Part shown: piece by piece, positions 1-7,587 of the stretch
How the letters are laid out: each line of letters starts with the position of its first letter
How positions within the stretch are numbered: the first letter of the stretch is position 1
From: Oceanobacter sp045430275
GTDB taxonomy: Bacteria > Pseudomonadota > Gammaproteobacteria > Pseudomonadales > Oceanobacteraceae
Length of the DNA: 64,000 nucleotides
Reading direction: 5' to 3'
NCBI GenBank assembly: GCA_045430275.1
Contig: JAILXU010000001.1
Span: 124,001 to 188,000, forward strand
Program-made: the position numbers and the translations under genes
The notes under the pieces: model-generated
Told to the model about the DNA's origin: nothing
What the model saw: the letters and a program-made list of their open reading frames with translations, nothing else
The model's database searches: none

Positions 1-918
1 CAGCCGCAAGTGCGCGAGCAGATGGAGATCTTCATCGGGGCTGCCAGAGCGCGTGGCGAAGCGCTGGATCATACGCTGGTGTTCGGCCCGCCGGGGCTGG
101 GGAAAACCACGCTGGCCAATATCATCGCCAGCGAGATGGAAGCCAACATTGTTTCGACCTCTGGCCCGGTGCTGGAGAAAGCCGGTGATCTGGCGGCTTT
201 GCTGACCAATCTCGAAGCCGGTGATGTGCTGTTTATTGATGAAATTCATCGTCTGAATCCAGCGGTGGAAGAAGTGCTCTATCCAGCGATGGAAGATTAT
301 CAACTGGATATCATGGTGGGCGAAGGCCCGGCTGCGCGTTCTATCAAAATTGATCTGCCGCCCTTTACGCTGGTGGGGGCGACAACCCGAGCCGGTTTGC
401 TAACCTCGCCCTTGCGGGATCGTTTTGGCATTGTGCAGCGACTGGAATTTTACAACGTTGACGATCTGACTCACATTGTCAGCCGTTCTGGCCGCTTGAT
501 GGCGCTGGAAGTCGGGGATACCGGCGCGCGGGAAATTGCTCGCCGGGCACGGGGAACGCCTCGTATTGCCAACCGTTTGCTGCGTCGGGTGCGTGATTAT
601 GCCCAGGTGAAGGGTGACGGTCGGGTCGATCAGTCATGCGCCGATGCGGCACTGGATATGCTGAATGTGGACTCGCAAGGCTTTGATCATATGGATCGTC
701 GCTTGCTGTTGTCCCTGATGGAAACCTACGGCGGCGGCCCGGTGGGCGTGGACAGCCTGGCGGCGTCTATCGGTGAAGAGCGCGACACGATTGAAGACGT
801 TCTGGAACCGTACCTGATGCAGCAAGGCTACATCACCCGGACGCCGCGTGGCCGCATGGCAACCCGGTTGGCGTACCTGCACTTTGGACTGGTGCCTCCG
901 GCTCGGGAGACGCCCTGA
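1..918 (+). CDS. ruvB: Holliday junction branch-migration helicase RuvB, 5'-truncated by window edge
   Basis: RuvB is the hexameric AAA+ motor that drives branch migration of Holliday junctions with RuvA, before RuvC cleavage. The reading frame is open from the first base, so the true start lies upstream. Visible are the Walker A motif GPPGLGKTT, the Walker B motif with DEIHR, sensor-1 GATTRAG, the arginine-finger region SPLRDRFG, and the C-terminal winged helix ending in the RTPRGRMAT stretch. About 305 of the usual roughly 340 residues are present, so only the N-terminal tip is missing. Its stop codon overlaps the ybgC start by one base (TGATG). The ruvB-ybgC-tol order is the usual one in pseudomonads and relatives. 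Confidence 0.97.
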   Translation, partial: QPQVREQMEIFIGAARARGEALDHTLVFGPPGLGKTTLANIIASEMEANIVSTSGPVLEKAGDLAALLTNLEAGDVLFIDEIHRLNPAVEEVLYPAMEDYQLDIMVGEGPAARSIKIDLPPFTLVGATTRAGLLTSPLRDRFGIVQRLEFYNVDDLTHIVSRSGRLMALEVGDTGAREIARRARGTPRIANRLLRRVRDYAQVKGDGRVDQSCADAALDMLNVDSQGFDHMDRRLLLSLMETYGGGPVGVDSLAASIGEERDTIEDVLEPYLMQQGYITRTPRGRMATRLAYLHFGLVPPARETP

Positions 919-1319
919 TGGCCTATCAATTCCCGGTGCGCGTGTATTACGAGGACACCGACGCCGGTGGTATCGTGTACTACGCCAACTATTTGCGCTT
1001 TATGGAACGTGCTCGTACCGAGTGGCTGCGAAGCCTGGGTGTGGGGCAGGAATCCCTGCGTCAGCAAGGCATTATGTTTGTCGTTACCGAAGCGCGTACC
1101 CGCTATCGTCGTCCGGCACGTCTGGATGATGAACTCACGGTGACGGCGTCAGTCGAACGCCTGTCTCGTACCCGGCTGGTGTTTGCTCAGCAAGTACTGA
1201 ATATTGAGGGCAACGTACTGGCTGAAGGGGAAATCACGGTGGCCTGTATGAATACTGCGGGCAAGCCTTGTTCCATTCCTGAATCTGTCCGGGCGCTGGT
1301 GATAGTGCCCGCAAGCTGA
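918..1319 (+). CDS. ybgC: Tol-Pal-associated acyl-CoA thioesterase YbgC
   Basis: This is a small hotdog-fold thioesterase of 133 residues, the family length. The N-terminal segment RVYYEDTDAGGIVYYANY carries the family signature, including the catalytic Asp in the EDTDAGG motif and the Tyr-rich stretch. YbgC hydrolyses acyl-CoA or acyl-ACP in the cytosol and is the conserved first gene of tol-pal operons; its link to envelope function is suggested but not settled. The ATG overlaps the ruvB stop, implying translational coupling. A 23-bp gap separates it from tolQ. Confidence 0.95.
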   Translation: MAYQFPVRVYYEDTDAGGIVYYANYLRFMERARTEWLRSLGVGQESLRQQGIMFVVTEARTRYRRPARLDDELTVTASVERLSRTRLVFAQQVLNIEGNVLAEGEITVACMNTAGKPCSIPESVRALVIVPAS

Positions 1320-1342
1320 AACGAACTACTTCTGGAGTTGTT

Positions 1343-2038
1343 GTGAACGAATCCGTATCCATTCTGGCACTGATTGCCAATGCCAGTATCGTCGTTCAAC
1401 TGGTCATGTTGCTGTTGTTACTGGCGTCCCTGTTTAGCTGGATTGTGATTTTTCAGCGAGGTCGATTGTTGTCTGTCAGCCACAAGCAAATGCTGGATTT
1501 TGAGGATCGCTTCTGGTCGGGCATTGATCTGAACGATTTGTACCGAGAGTGCCAGCAGCAGGAACATCCGAGTGCCCCGGAGAATGTCTTTATGGCTGGT
1601 CTGAAAGAATTCGGCAAGATGCGTCAACAAGGCATTCAGGATGCCGACGCCGTGATTCAGGGCTGTCAGCGAGCCATGCGGGTGGCGATTTCCCGTGAAG
1701 CGGAAGTGCTGGAAACGCATCTGTCGTTTCTGGCGACGGTGGGTTCAACCAGTCCGTATATTGGTTTGTTCGGAACCGTGTGGGGGATTCTGCACTCGTT
1801 TCAGGGGTTGGCGATGGTCAAGCAGGCGACCATTGCCACGGTTGCTCCCGGTATTTCTGAAGCGCTGGTGGCAACGGCTATGGGCTTGCTGGCGGCAATT
1901 CCAGCCGTCATTTTCTACAACCGCTTCGTTGCCCGCGTCGAGAACCTGAGCACGTCTATTTATACCTTTGCTGATGAGTTCTCATCCTTGCTGTACCGTC
2001 AGGCCTTGCGTGTGAACCAGAGCAACCGGAGTGCCTGA
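1343..2038 (+). CDS. tolQ: Tol-Pal proton channel subunit TolQ
   Basis: TolQ is an inner-membrane protein of the TolQRA motor, homologous to ExbB and MotA. It uses the proton-motive force to constrict the outer membrane during division. The 231-residue product has an N-terminal hydrophobic helix (about residues 15-40) and two further helices near 130-160 and 170-195, with the family motif around TVGSTSPYIGLFGTVWGI and the ALVATAMGLLAAIPAV helix. The GTG start is chosen because CTGGAG lies just upstream and the N-terminus aligns with family members. The stop overlaps the tolR ATG (TGATG). Confidence 0.96.
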   Translation: MNESVSILALIANASIVVQLVMLLLLLASLFSWIVIFQRGRLLSVSHKQMLDFEDRFWSGIDLNDLYRECQQQEHPSAPENVFMAGLKEFGKMRQQGIQDADAVIQGCQRAMRVAISREAEVLETHLSFLATVGSTSPYIGLFGTVWGILHSFQGLAMVKQATIATVAPGISEALVATAMGLLAAIPAVIFYNRFVARVENLSTSIYTFADEFSSLLYRQALRVNQSNRSA

Positions 2039-2499
2039 TGGAGTCGATGCAACCTCAGGTGCCTCGTCGCAGGCCAATGGCGGAAATCAACGTCGTGCCC
2101 TACATCGACGTGATGCTGGTGCTACTGATTATCTTTATGGTGACTGCGCCTATGCTGGTGCAGAGTGTTCAGGTCAAATTGCCGGAAGTCGAAGCGACAC
2201 CCACCAACATTACTCCAGACGATGATGTGCTGATTTTAACGGTAGATGCGACCGGCCGTTATTTTGTCGAACAGGATGATCGTGATGTTGAGCCGATGTC
2301 GCTGGCGGCCATCATTGATTACACCGGCAAGATATCCCGCTCAGTCAAGACAACCCAGGTCATGATCCGAGGGGATGAGCAGGTTCCCTATGGCAAGGTC
2401 GTCGCTCTGATGGGCGGGCTGCAAGCCGAAGGCATTGTCAATGTGGGGCTGATTACCGAAGCACCTGCAACGGGAGTGGCTGAGCACGATGCGAAGTAA
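2038..2499 (+). CDS. tolR: Tol-Pal motor subunit TolR
   Basis: TolR is an ExbD-like single-pass inner-membrane protein that pairs with TolQ. The N-terminal cytoplasmic stretch ends in MAEINVVPYIDVMLVLLIIF, with the essential membrane Asp in the IDVMLVLL segment. A periplasmic domain follows (about residues 60-145). The length of 153 residues is somewhat longer than in E. coli but normal in this group. Translation is coupled to tolQ by a one-base overlap, and the last codons overlap the start of tolA by 11 bases. Confidence 0.96.
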   Translation: MESMQPQVPRRRPMAEINVVPYIDVMLVLLIIFMVTAPMLVQSVQVKLPEVEATPTNITPDDDVLILTVDATGRYFVEQDDRDVEPMSLAAIIDYTGKISRSVKTTQVMIRGDEQVPYGKVVALMGGLQAEGIVNVGLITEAPATGVAEHDAK

Positions 2500-3337
2500 T
2501 TCCACCAGTTATTCCCTCCCGGTGGTATTGGCTGTGGGGCTGCATTTGGCGGTGGCAGCTCTGTTTTTGTTTGAGTGGCAGCCACCGGCCCCGCCGAAGG
2601 TGATTCCGAAACACATCATGGCAAACGTGATTGCGGTGGAGAATCAGGCGGATAAACAGCGCAAGGACAAAGTCCGACAGCGCCAGGAGCAGAAGCAAAA
2701 AGCCGCCGATGCCTTGAGTAAACAGCGCCAGAAAGAAAAGAAAGCTCAGGATGCACGCAAAGCCGCAGACAAAAAGAAAAAAGCGGCGGAAGAAGCTGAG
2801 CGCAAACGGCAATTGGCTTTGAAGAAAAAAGCTGAAGAAAAAGCGGAAAAAGAACGCAAGGCAGCCGTGGCAGAGAAAGCGCGCCAGCAAAAAGAGGCTG
2901 AAGAAGAACGTCAGCGTCAGGAACAAGAGACCCGTGAACTGGCAGAGCTTGAGCAACAAATGCTGGAAAAGCTGGCGCAGGAAGAAGCTGCTGAAGAGCT
3001 GGTGCGGCAACAGGAAGCCGAGCGGCGAGCCAAGCTGGCGGCACGGATTGAAACCGAATATCTGGCCCGAATTCGAGACCAGATTTCATCCGCCTGGGTG
3101 TATCCTCCCGGTGTGGCTCCTGAGCAGGAAGTCGAGGTGGAGTTGTCGGTAGTGCCGACCGGTGAGGTAATATCCATTGTGATACTTCGGGGAAGTGGCA
3201 ACCAGTCGCTCGACCGCTCGGTAGAACAGGCCATTCGGGCCGCCTCGCCATTGCCGGTACCGGACGATATTCGTATTTTTGATGCCAGTTTTAGACAATT
3301 CAGAATGAAATTCAGACCGGAGAATGCAACGTGGTAA
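2489..3337 (+). CDS. tolA: Tol-Pal energy-transducing protein TolA
   Basis: TolA spans the periplasm between TolQR and the TolB-Pal complex. The 282-residue protein has a short cytoplasmic N-terminus, one membrane helix (about residues 9-30), a long Lys/Ala/Glu/Gln-rich helical domain (about 45-185), and a C-terminal TonB-like globular domain (about 190-280) containing YLARIRDQISSAWVYP. It is shorter than the E. coli protein (421 residues), mainly in the helical domain. It overlaps tolR upstream and tolB downstream, so tolR, tolA and tolB form a tightly coupled translation unit. Confidence 0.95.
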   Translation: MRSNSTSYSLPVVLAVGLHLAVAALFLFEWQPPAPPKVIPKHIMANVIAVENQADKQRKDKVRQRQEQKQKAADALSKQRQKEKKAQDARKAADKKKKAAEEAERKRQLALKKKAEEKAEKERKAAVAEKARQQKEAEEERQRQEQETRELAELEQQMLEKLAQEEAAEELVRQQEAERRAKLAARIETEYLARIRDQISSAWVYPPGVAPEQEVEVELSVVPTGEVISIVILRGSGNQSLDRSVEQAIRAASPLPVPDDIRIFDASFRQFRMKFRPENATW

Positions 3338-4611
3338 TACGCATGCTGATACTGCTGGGCACCCTGTTGGCAATGATGCCAGCACGAGCCGAGCTGGTAA
3401 TTGAAGTGACACAGGGAAAGCAGTCGGCTATTCCCATTGCACTGGTTCCCATGTCCTGGCAAGGGACTGGCTCCTTGCCTGATGATATATCGGCCATTAT
3501 TCAAAACGATTTAAGCAATAGCGGTTATTTTCGTACCTTGAATCGGGCCAATATGATATCCACTCCATCTTCTCTGGATGAGATTAATTACGCCGACTGG
3601 CGTAATCTGAAACAGGATTTTTTGATGGTTGGGCGAATTGTCCAGAATGAGCAGGGGTTCTCAGTTGAATTCCATGTTGTGGATGTAGCCCGCAAACTTG
3701 AAATATTTAAACATCGGGTAAAGGGCAAAGTAAGCCAATTACGCGATATTGCTCATTATATCAGTGATTATGTTTTTGAACGCTTGACTGGTATTAAAGG
3801 TGTGTTTTCAACCAAGTTAATATACGTTACTACGAATAAAGAGCGCTCCCGATTTAATCTGAATTATGCCGATGCAGACGGTGCGCGAGAGCAATTGATA
3901 TTCACATCACCAGAACCCATTATTTCACCAGCCTGGGCGCCGGATGGTAAAAAAGTGGCGTATGTTTCATTTGAATCAGGACGCAGCGCTATTTATTTTC
4001 AGGAGTTGGCAACCGGTAAGCGCGAGCTGGTGCTGAATATGAAAGGCTCAACCAGTGCGCCGTCGTTCTCGCCAGATGGCAAGCGTCTGGCCTTTGTGCA
4101 TTCAAAGCTGGGCAATCCAGATGTCTATGTGATTGATCTGGCGACACGTCAGGTCGAACGTTTGACCAAGCATTATGGTATTGATACCGAGCCGCAGTGG
4201 ATGCCGGATGGACGTCATCTGGTATTTACGTCAAGTCGTGCCGGAGGCCCGCAAATATATAAGCTGGATTCGGTTAATAAATCCGTCACTCGTATGACAT
4301 TTCAAGGCAATTACAATGCTCGCCCTCGGGTAACGGAAGATGGTCGCAAACTGGTGTATGTTCATCAGCGTGGCAGTCGTTTTCATATCGCTTCTCAGGA
4401 TATTCGCAGTGGCCGTGTACAGGTGTTGACAAACGATACGGATTTGGATGAGTCGCCCAGTGTTGCGCCTAATGGAAGTATGGTAGTTTATGCCACCAGC
4501 GAGGCCGACCGCAGTATTTTGGCGGCGGTATCCGTGGATGGCGATGTCAAGTTCCGTTTACCGTCGAAATACGGTGACGTCAGGGAACCGGCCTGGTCAC
4601 CAATTTTTTGA
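3331..4611 (+). CDS. tolB: Tol-Pal periplasmic beta-propeller protein TolB
   Basis: TolB is a periplasmic protein that binds Pal and the C-terminal domain of TolA. The 426-residue product begins with a Sec signal peptide that probably ends after MMPARA. An N-terminal alpha/beta domain (to about residue 160) precedes a six-bladed beta-propeller with repeated blades of the type PAWAPDGKKVAYVS, PSFSPDGKRLAFV and PQWMPDGRHLVFTS. The GTG start is preferred because GGAG lies 7 bases upstream; an ATG four codons later is the alternative. The start overlaps the end of tolA by 7 bases. Confidence 0.96.
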   Translation: MVIRMLILLGTLLAMMPARAELVIEVTQGKQSAIPIALVPMSWQGTGSLPDDISAIIQNDLSNSGYFRTLNRANMISTPSSLDEINYADWRNLKQDFLMVGRIVQNEQGFSVEFHVVDVARKLEIFKHRVKGKVSQLRDIAHYISDYVFERLTGIKGVFSTKLIYVTTNKERSRFNLNYADADGAREQLIFTSPEPIISPAWAPDGKKVAYVSFESGRSAIYFQELATGKRELVLNMKGSTSAPSFSPDGKRLAFVHSKLGNPDVYVIDLATRQVERLTKHYGIDTEPQWMPDGRHLVFTSSRAGGPQIYKLDSVNKSVTRMTFQGNYNARPRVTEDGRKLVYVHQRGSRFHIASQDIRSGRVQVLTNDTDLDESPSVAPNGSMVVYATSEADRSILAAVSVDGDVKFRLPSKYGDVREPAWSPIF

Positions 4612-4651
4612 TACTTACAAGAAAACACCATAGTGGAGTAGGAATAGAACC

Positions 4652-5260
4652 ATGCAAAAATCGGCATTTGTAAAAGCGGTTGGTCTGGGCCTGGGTGCTT
4701 TGATGGTAACGGCCTGTAGTAGCACTGGTAACATCAACGAAGGTGACAGCGAGCTGACCACCAAACAGGAAACTGAAACAGCAGAAAACGGCGCAGCAAA
4801 TGGCGCAGAAAACGGTGTTGTTGAAGTGAATACCAACAACCAGGTTGATCCAACAGCCATTCCGGTTGATACCGACAAGGTATCCGGTGAGGAAATGGAA
4901 GCTCAGGCGCGTGAAGCCGAAGCAGCGTTGATGAAGCAAACCGTGTTCTATTTTGACTTCGACCAGAGCAGCATCAAGCAAGACGGCAAGTCTGCTTTGA
5001 TCGCTCATGCAACGTATTTGTCTGCGAACAGCTCTGCTCGCGTGGTTCTGGAAGGTCACGCGGACGAGCGCGGTACGGTTGAATACAACCTGGCTCTGGG
5101 CGAGCGTCGTGCCATGGCCGTGCGTCGTTTCCTGATGGCGAACGGTGCCAGCGCAGACCAACTGGAAGTGGTCAGCTACGGTGAAGAGCGTCCAGCAGTG
5201 ACGGGTCACAACGAAGCCAGCTGGGCTGAGAACCGTCGTGTTGTTGTGAACTATCGTTAA
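4652..5260 (+). CDS. pal: Peptidoglycan-associated lipoprotein Pal
   Basis: Pal is an outer-membrane lipoprotein that binds peptidoglycan through its OmpA-like domain and interacts with TolB. The signal peptide ends in the lipobox LMVTAC, giving a lipidated Cys at residue 22. A Glu/Thr/Asn-rich spacer (about 25-90) is longer than in E. coli. The OmpA-like domain (about 95-200) carries the peptidoglycan-binding signature EGHADERGT and LALGERRA. A 40-bp gap after tolB contains GGAGTAGGAA as ribosome binding site. The stop codon overlaps the cpoB ATG (TAATG). Confidence 0.97.
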   Translation: MQKSAFVKAVGLGLGALMVTACSSTGNINEGDSELTTKQETETAENGAANGAENGVVEVNTNNQVDPTAIPVDTDKVSGEEMEAQAREAEAALMKQTVFYFDFDQSSIKQDGKSALIAHATYLSANSSARVVLEGHADERGTVEYNLALGERRAMAVRRFLMANGASADQLEVVSYGEERPAVTGHNEASWAENRRVVVNYR

Positions 5261-6054
5261 TGAAGTACCTGATCGTCCCTCTGGCATTGGCTGCTGCTCT
5301 GCAGGTCAATGCTGAACAGGAGGAATGGGTGTCGGTGGGCGTCAGGCCCACTGCTACCACCGCCTCAACACCTGCCCAGCCTTCTCTTCCGGCTGAAACA
5401 GCCGCATCTGCCCCGGTACTGAATCCCGCGCCTGGTAATAGTGGTGATGGCACTTTGCTCTCCGAACTGCTGATGCAGGTTGAGCAAATGCAGCAGGAAA
5501 TTGCGACCTTGCGCAGTACGGTGGAGTCCCAGTCGTATGAGATTCGTCGCCTGACCCAGGAAGGGGAGGCCCGTTATCTGGATCTGGATCGTCGTCTGGT
5601 GGATCTGAGCAGTCGCCCGGTTGCACCTGCTGAAGCAGACATTCCTGAGCAAACACCGGCAGCGGCGTATAAGTCTGCCATGGCACTGGTACGTGAAAAA
5701 CAGTTCGAGCAAGCCAGTGCGGCTTTTGAGCAATTCATTGAGCAGTGGCCAGAAGATGAGCTGTCAGCCAATGCGTTGTACTGGAGTGGTGAAGTCTTTC
5801 TGGTTCGGCGTGATCCTGAACAGGCGGCTGCCCGTTTCCGTCAGGTGATCGATGGTCACCCGGAACACATCAAGGCGGCGGATGCGACCTATAAGTATGC
5901 GATGTCGTTGCATAAGCAGGGTGATGCAGACGCGGCTCGTCATTGGCTGGAAACACTGATTGAACGTTACACAGGCAAGGCCGATTCCACGGTCAAGCTG
6001 GCACAGGCTTATCTGAAAAAATTGCCCGTTGTGGGAGGAAATGAAAAAAATTAA
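5260..6054 (+). CDS. cpoB: Cell division coordinator CpoB (YbgF)
   Basis: CpoB is a periplasmic TolA-interacting protein that links Tol-Pal-driven outer-membrane constriction to septal peptidoglycan synthesis. The 264-residue product has a signal peptide ending near LQVNA, a coiled-coil trimerisation region (about residues 68-110, with repeated LMQVEQMQQEI heptads), and three C-terminal TPR repeats (about 130-255, with ALYWSGEVFLVRRDPEQAA and KYAMSLHKQGDADAA). It is the last gene of the tol-pal operon, one base overlapping pal. The last codons lie inside an AT-rich inverted repeat. Confidence 0.95.
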   Translation: MKYLIVPLALAAALQVNAEQEEWVSVGVRPTATTASTPAQPSLPAETAASAPVLNPAPGNSGDGTLLSELLMQVEQMQQEIATLRSTVESQSYEIRRLTQEGEARYLDLDRRLVDLSSRPVAPAEADIPEQTPAAAYKSAMALVREKQFEQASAAFEQFIEQWPEDELSANALYWSGEVFLVRRDPEQAAARFRQVIDGHPEHIKAADATYKYAMSLHKQGDADAARHWLETLIERYTGKADSTVKLAQAYLKKLPVVGGNEKN

Positions 6055-6065
6055 ATTTTTTTCAT
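6041..6065. terminator. AT-rich perfect inverted repeat at the end of the tol-pal operon
   Basis: Two 12-base arms, ATGAAAAAAATT and AATTTTTTTCAT, flank a single central A and span the cpoB stop codon. The 3' arm supplies a run of seven T, so this could act as a weak intrinsic terminator. The stem is purely A/T apart from one pair, so read-through into the tRNA genes is possible. Confidence 0.4.
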
Positions 6066-6073
6066 TTCAGGTA

Positions 6074-6101
6074 TTGCCAAGAATAAAATTCTAAGTATTA
6101 T
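6074..6101 (+). promoter_or_regulatory. Putative promoter of the first tRNA-Lys gene
   Basis: A -35-like TTGCCA and a -10-like TATTAT are 16 bases apart. They are followed by the GC-rich segment GCGCCTCC just before the tRNA. Such a discriminator is typical of stringently controlled stable-RNA promoters. Inferred from sequence only. Confidence 0.5.
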
Positions 6102-6114
6102 ATGCGCCTCCTTC

Positions 6115-6190
6115 GGGTCGTTAGCTCAGTTGGTAGAGCAGTTGGCTTTTAACCAATTGGTCGCTGGTTCGAATCCAGCACGACCCACCA
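6115..6190 (+). tRNA. tRNA-Lys (anticodon UUU), copy 1
   Basis: A complete 76-base cloverleaf. The acceptor arm GGGTCGT pairs with ACGACCC, the D-arm contains AGCTCAGTTGGTAGAGC, and the anticodon loop is CTTTTAA with anticodon TTT (6148-6150). The T-arm is CTGGTTCGAATCCAG, and the 3' CCA is encoded. It lies between cpoB and nadA. Confidence 0.97.
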
Positions 6191-6244
6191 TCTTTTCAAA
6201 TGCTCGGCATTTGAACTGGATAAGGTGGTAACTAACTGAAAGTA

Positions 6245-6272
6245 TTGACTTTTGTCAGAACTCATTTAGAAT
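6245..6272 (+). promoter_or_regulatory. Putative promoter of the second tRNA-Lys gene
   Basis: TTGACT and TAGAAT are separated by 16 bases and end 13 bases before the second tRNA. This suggests the second copy can be transcribed on its own, rather than only as part of a transcript from the first. Confidence 0.45.
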
Positions 6273-6285
6273 TTTCGAAGGTATC

Positions 6286-6361
6286 GGGTCGTTAGCTCAG
6301 TTGGTAGAGCAGTTGGCTTTTAACCAATTGGTCGCTGGTTCGAATCCAGCACGACCCACCA
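6286..6361 (+). tRNA. tRNA-Lys (anticodon UUU), copy 2
   Basis: Identical over all 76 bases to the first copy, including the encoded CCA, but with different flanks; a 95-base spacer separates the two. The anticodon TTT is at 6319-6321. A strong intrinsic terminator follows within 10 bases. Confidence 0.97.
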
Positions 6362-6368
6362 GATTCCG

Positions 6369-6400
6369 AAAGGGAGAAAGCATTGCTTTCTCCCTTTTTT
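6369..6400 (+). terminator. Intrinsic terminator after the tRNA-Lys pair
   Basis: AAAGGGAGAAAGC, a three-base loop ATT, then GCTTTCTCCCTTT form a 13-bp stem ending in six T. This is a textbook Rho-independent terminator. Confidence 0.92.
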
Positions 6401-6543
6401 GTTTCTGTCGTATAAGAATGTGGTTCTTTTCAGTGGTGCCTCTGCCGTAAAATGCAGGTGCCCTGATCAACAGGGTGTTGTTTTTTGTGTGGCACCCACC
6501 GGGCCACAGCCATACTCCCCAGCATGCTTGTACAGAGAACGCC

Positions 6544-7581
6544 ATGTCGAACGCAGTGACGCAAGAGCACAGACAAGTGGTCCAGGATCATTGGGCCCAA
6601 CCCGCCGAAAAACCAGCCCCGTCAGAAGTAGAATCCTTGTGTGAAGAAATTCGCACCCTGCTAAAGCAGGAAGATGCGACTCTGGTTGCTCACTACTACA
6701 CCGAACCTGAAATTCAGGCACTGGCTGAAGAAACCGGAGGTTGTGTCTCCGATTCTCTGGAAATGGCTCGTTTTGGTCATCGTCATCCTGCCAGTACCTT
6801 GTTGGTGGCCGGTGTGCGCTTTATGGGTGAAACAGCGAAGATTCTGAGCCCGGAGAAGCGGGTTTTGATGCCGACTCTGGATGCCACCTGTTCGCTGGAT
6901 CTGGGTTGCCCGGCGGATGCGTTTGGTGAGTTCTGTGATCAGCACCCTGATCGGACTGTCGTGGTATACGCCAATACCTCAGCCGCAGTGAAAGCCCGCG
7001 CTGATTGGGTAGTGACGTCTAGCATTGCGGTGGATGTGGTGAATCACCTGCACGGTCGGGGTGAGAAGCTGATCTGGGCACCGGATCGCCATCTGGGCGA
7101 CTATGTCATGCGTCAAACGGGTGCGGACATGATCCTTTGGGACAGTGAGTGCATCGTTCACGATGAGTTCAAGGCCAAGGCGCTGGACGATTTGAAATTG
7201 GTGTATCCGGATGCAGCGGTTCTGGTGCACCCCGAGTCTCCGCAATCGGTGGTTGAAATGGCCGATGCTGTGGGTTCAACCAGTCAGTTGATTCAGGCGG
7301 CGATTGATTTGCCCAATCCGGCTCTGATCGTGGCAACGGACAAGGCCATTTTTTACAAGATGCAGCAGGCCGTACCGGACAAACTGCTGATCGAAGCACC
7401 GACTGCAGGCAATGGTGCGACCTGTCGCAGTTGTGCGCATTGCCCTTGGATGGCGATGAACGGTTTGCGCAATATTCGCGATGTGTTGCAGCAGGGTAAT
7501 CAGGAAATCTTTGTCGATGAAGCGCTGCGTCAGGGAGCGGTTCGCAGCCTGCAGCGCATGCTGGATTTCAATAAGCCCTGA
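6544..7581 (+). CDS. nadA: Quinolinate synthase NadA
   Basis: NadA condenses iminoaspartate, made by NadB, with dihydroxyacetone phosphate to give quinolinate in de novo NAD synthesis. The enzyme carries one oxygen-sensitive [4Fe-4S] cluster. Cys residues occur in the conserved settings CVSDSLEMA, LGCPADAF and CRSCAHCPWM, the last being the typical C-terminal motif. The ATG giving MSNAVTQEH is chosen, yielding 345 residues, the usual length. The upstream in-frame start at 6475 would add an atypical Cys/His/Pro-rich 23-residue extension. The gene is monocistronic, behind the tRNA terminator, and convergent with bepA with only 6 bases between stops. Confidence 0.96.
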   Translation: MSNAVTQEHRQVVQDHWAQPAEKPAPSEVESLCEEIRTLLKQEDATLVAHYYTEPEIQALAEETGGCVSDSLEMARFGHRHPASTLLVAGVRFMGETAKILSPEKRVLMPTLDATCSLDLGCPADAFGEFCDQHPDRTVVVYANTSAAVKARADWVVTSSIAVDVVNHLHGRGEKLIWAPDRHLGDYVMRQTGADMILWDSECIVHDEFKAKALDDLKLVYPDAAVLVHPESPQSVVEMADAVGSTSQLIQAAIDLPNPALIVATDKAIFYKMQQAVPDKLLIEAPTAGNGATCRSCAHCPWMAMNGLRNIRDVLQQGNQEIFVDEALRQGAVRSLQRMLDFNKP

Positions 7582-7587
7582 TCTCTA

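Noticed and set aside
6115..6361. Integration site beside the tRNA-Lys genes
   Set aside because: No integrase, no duplicated tRNA 3' end elsewhere, and flanking genes are core.
6475..6543. Longer N-terminus for NadA
   Set aside because: The added residues are unlike the family and there is no good ribosome binding site for that start.
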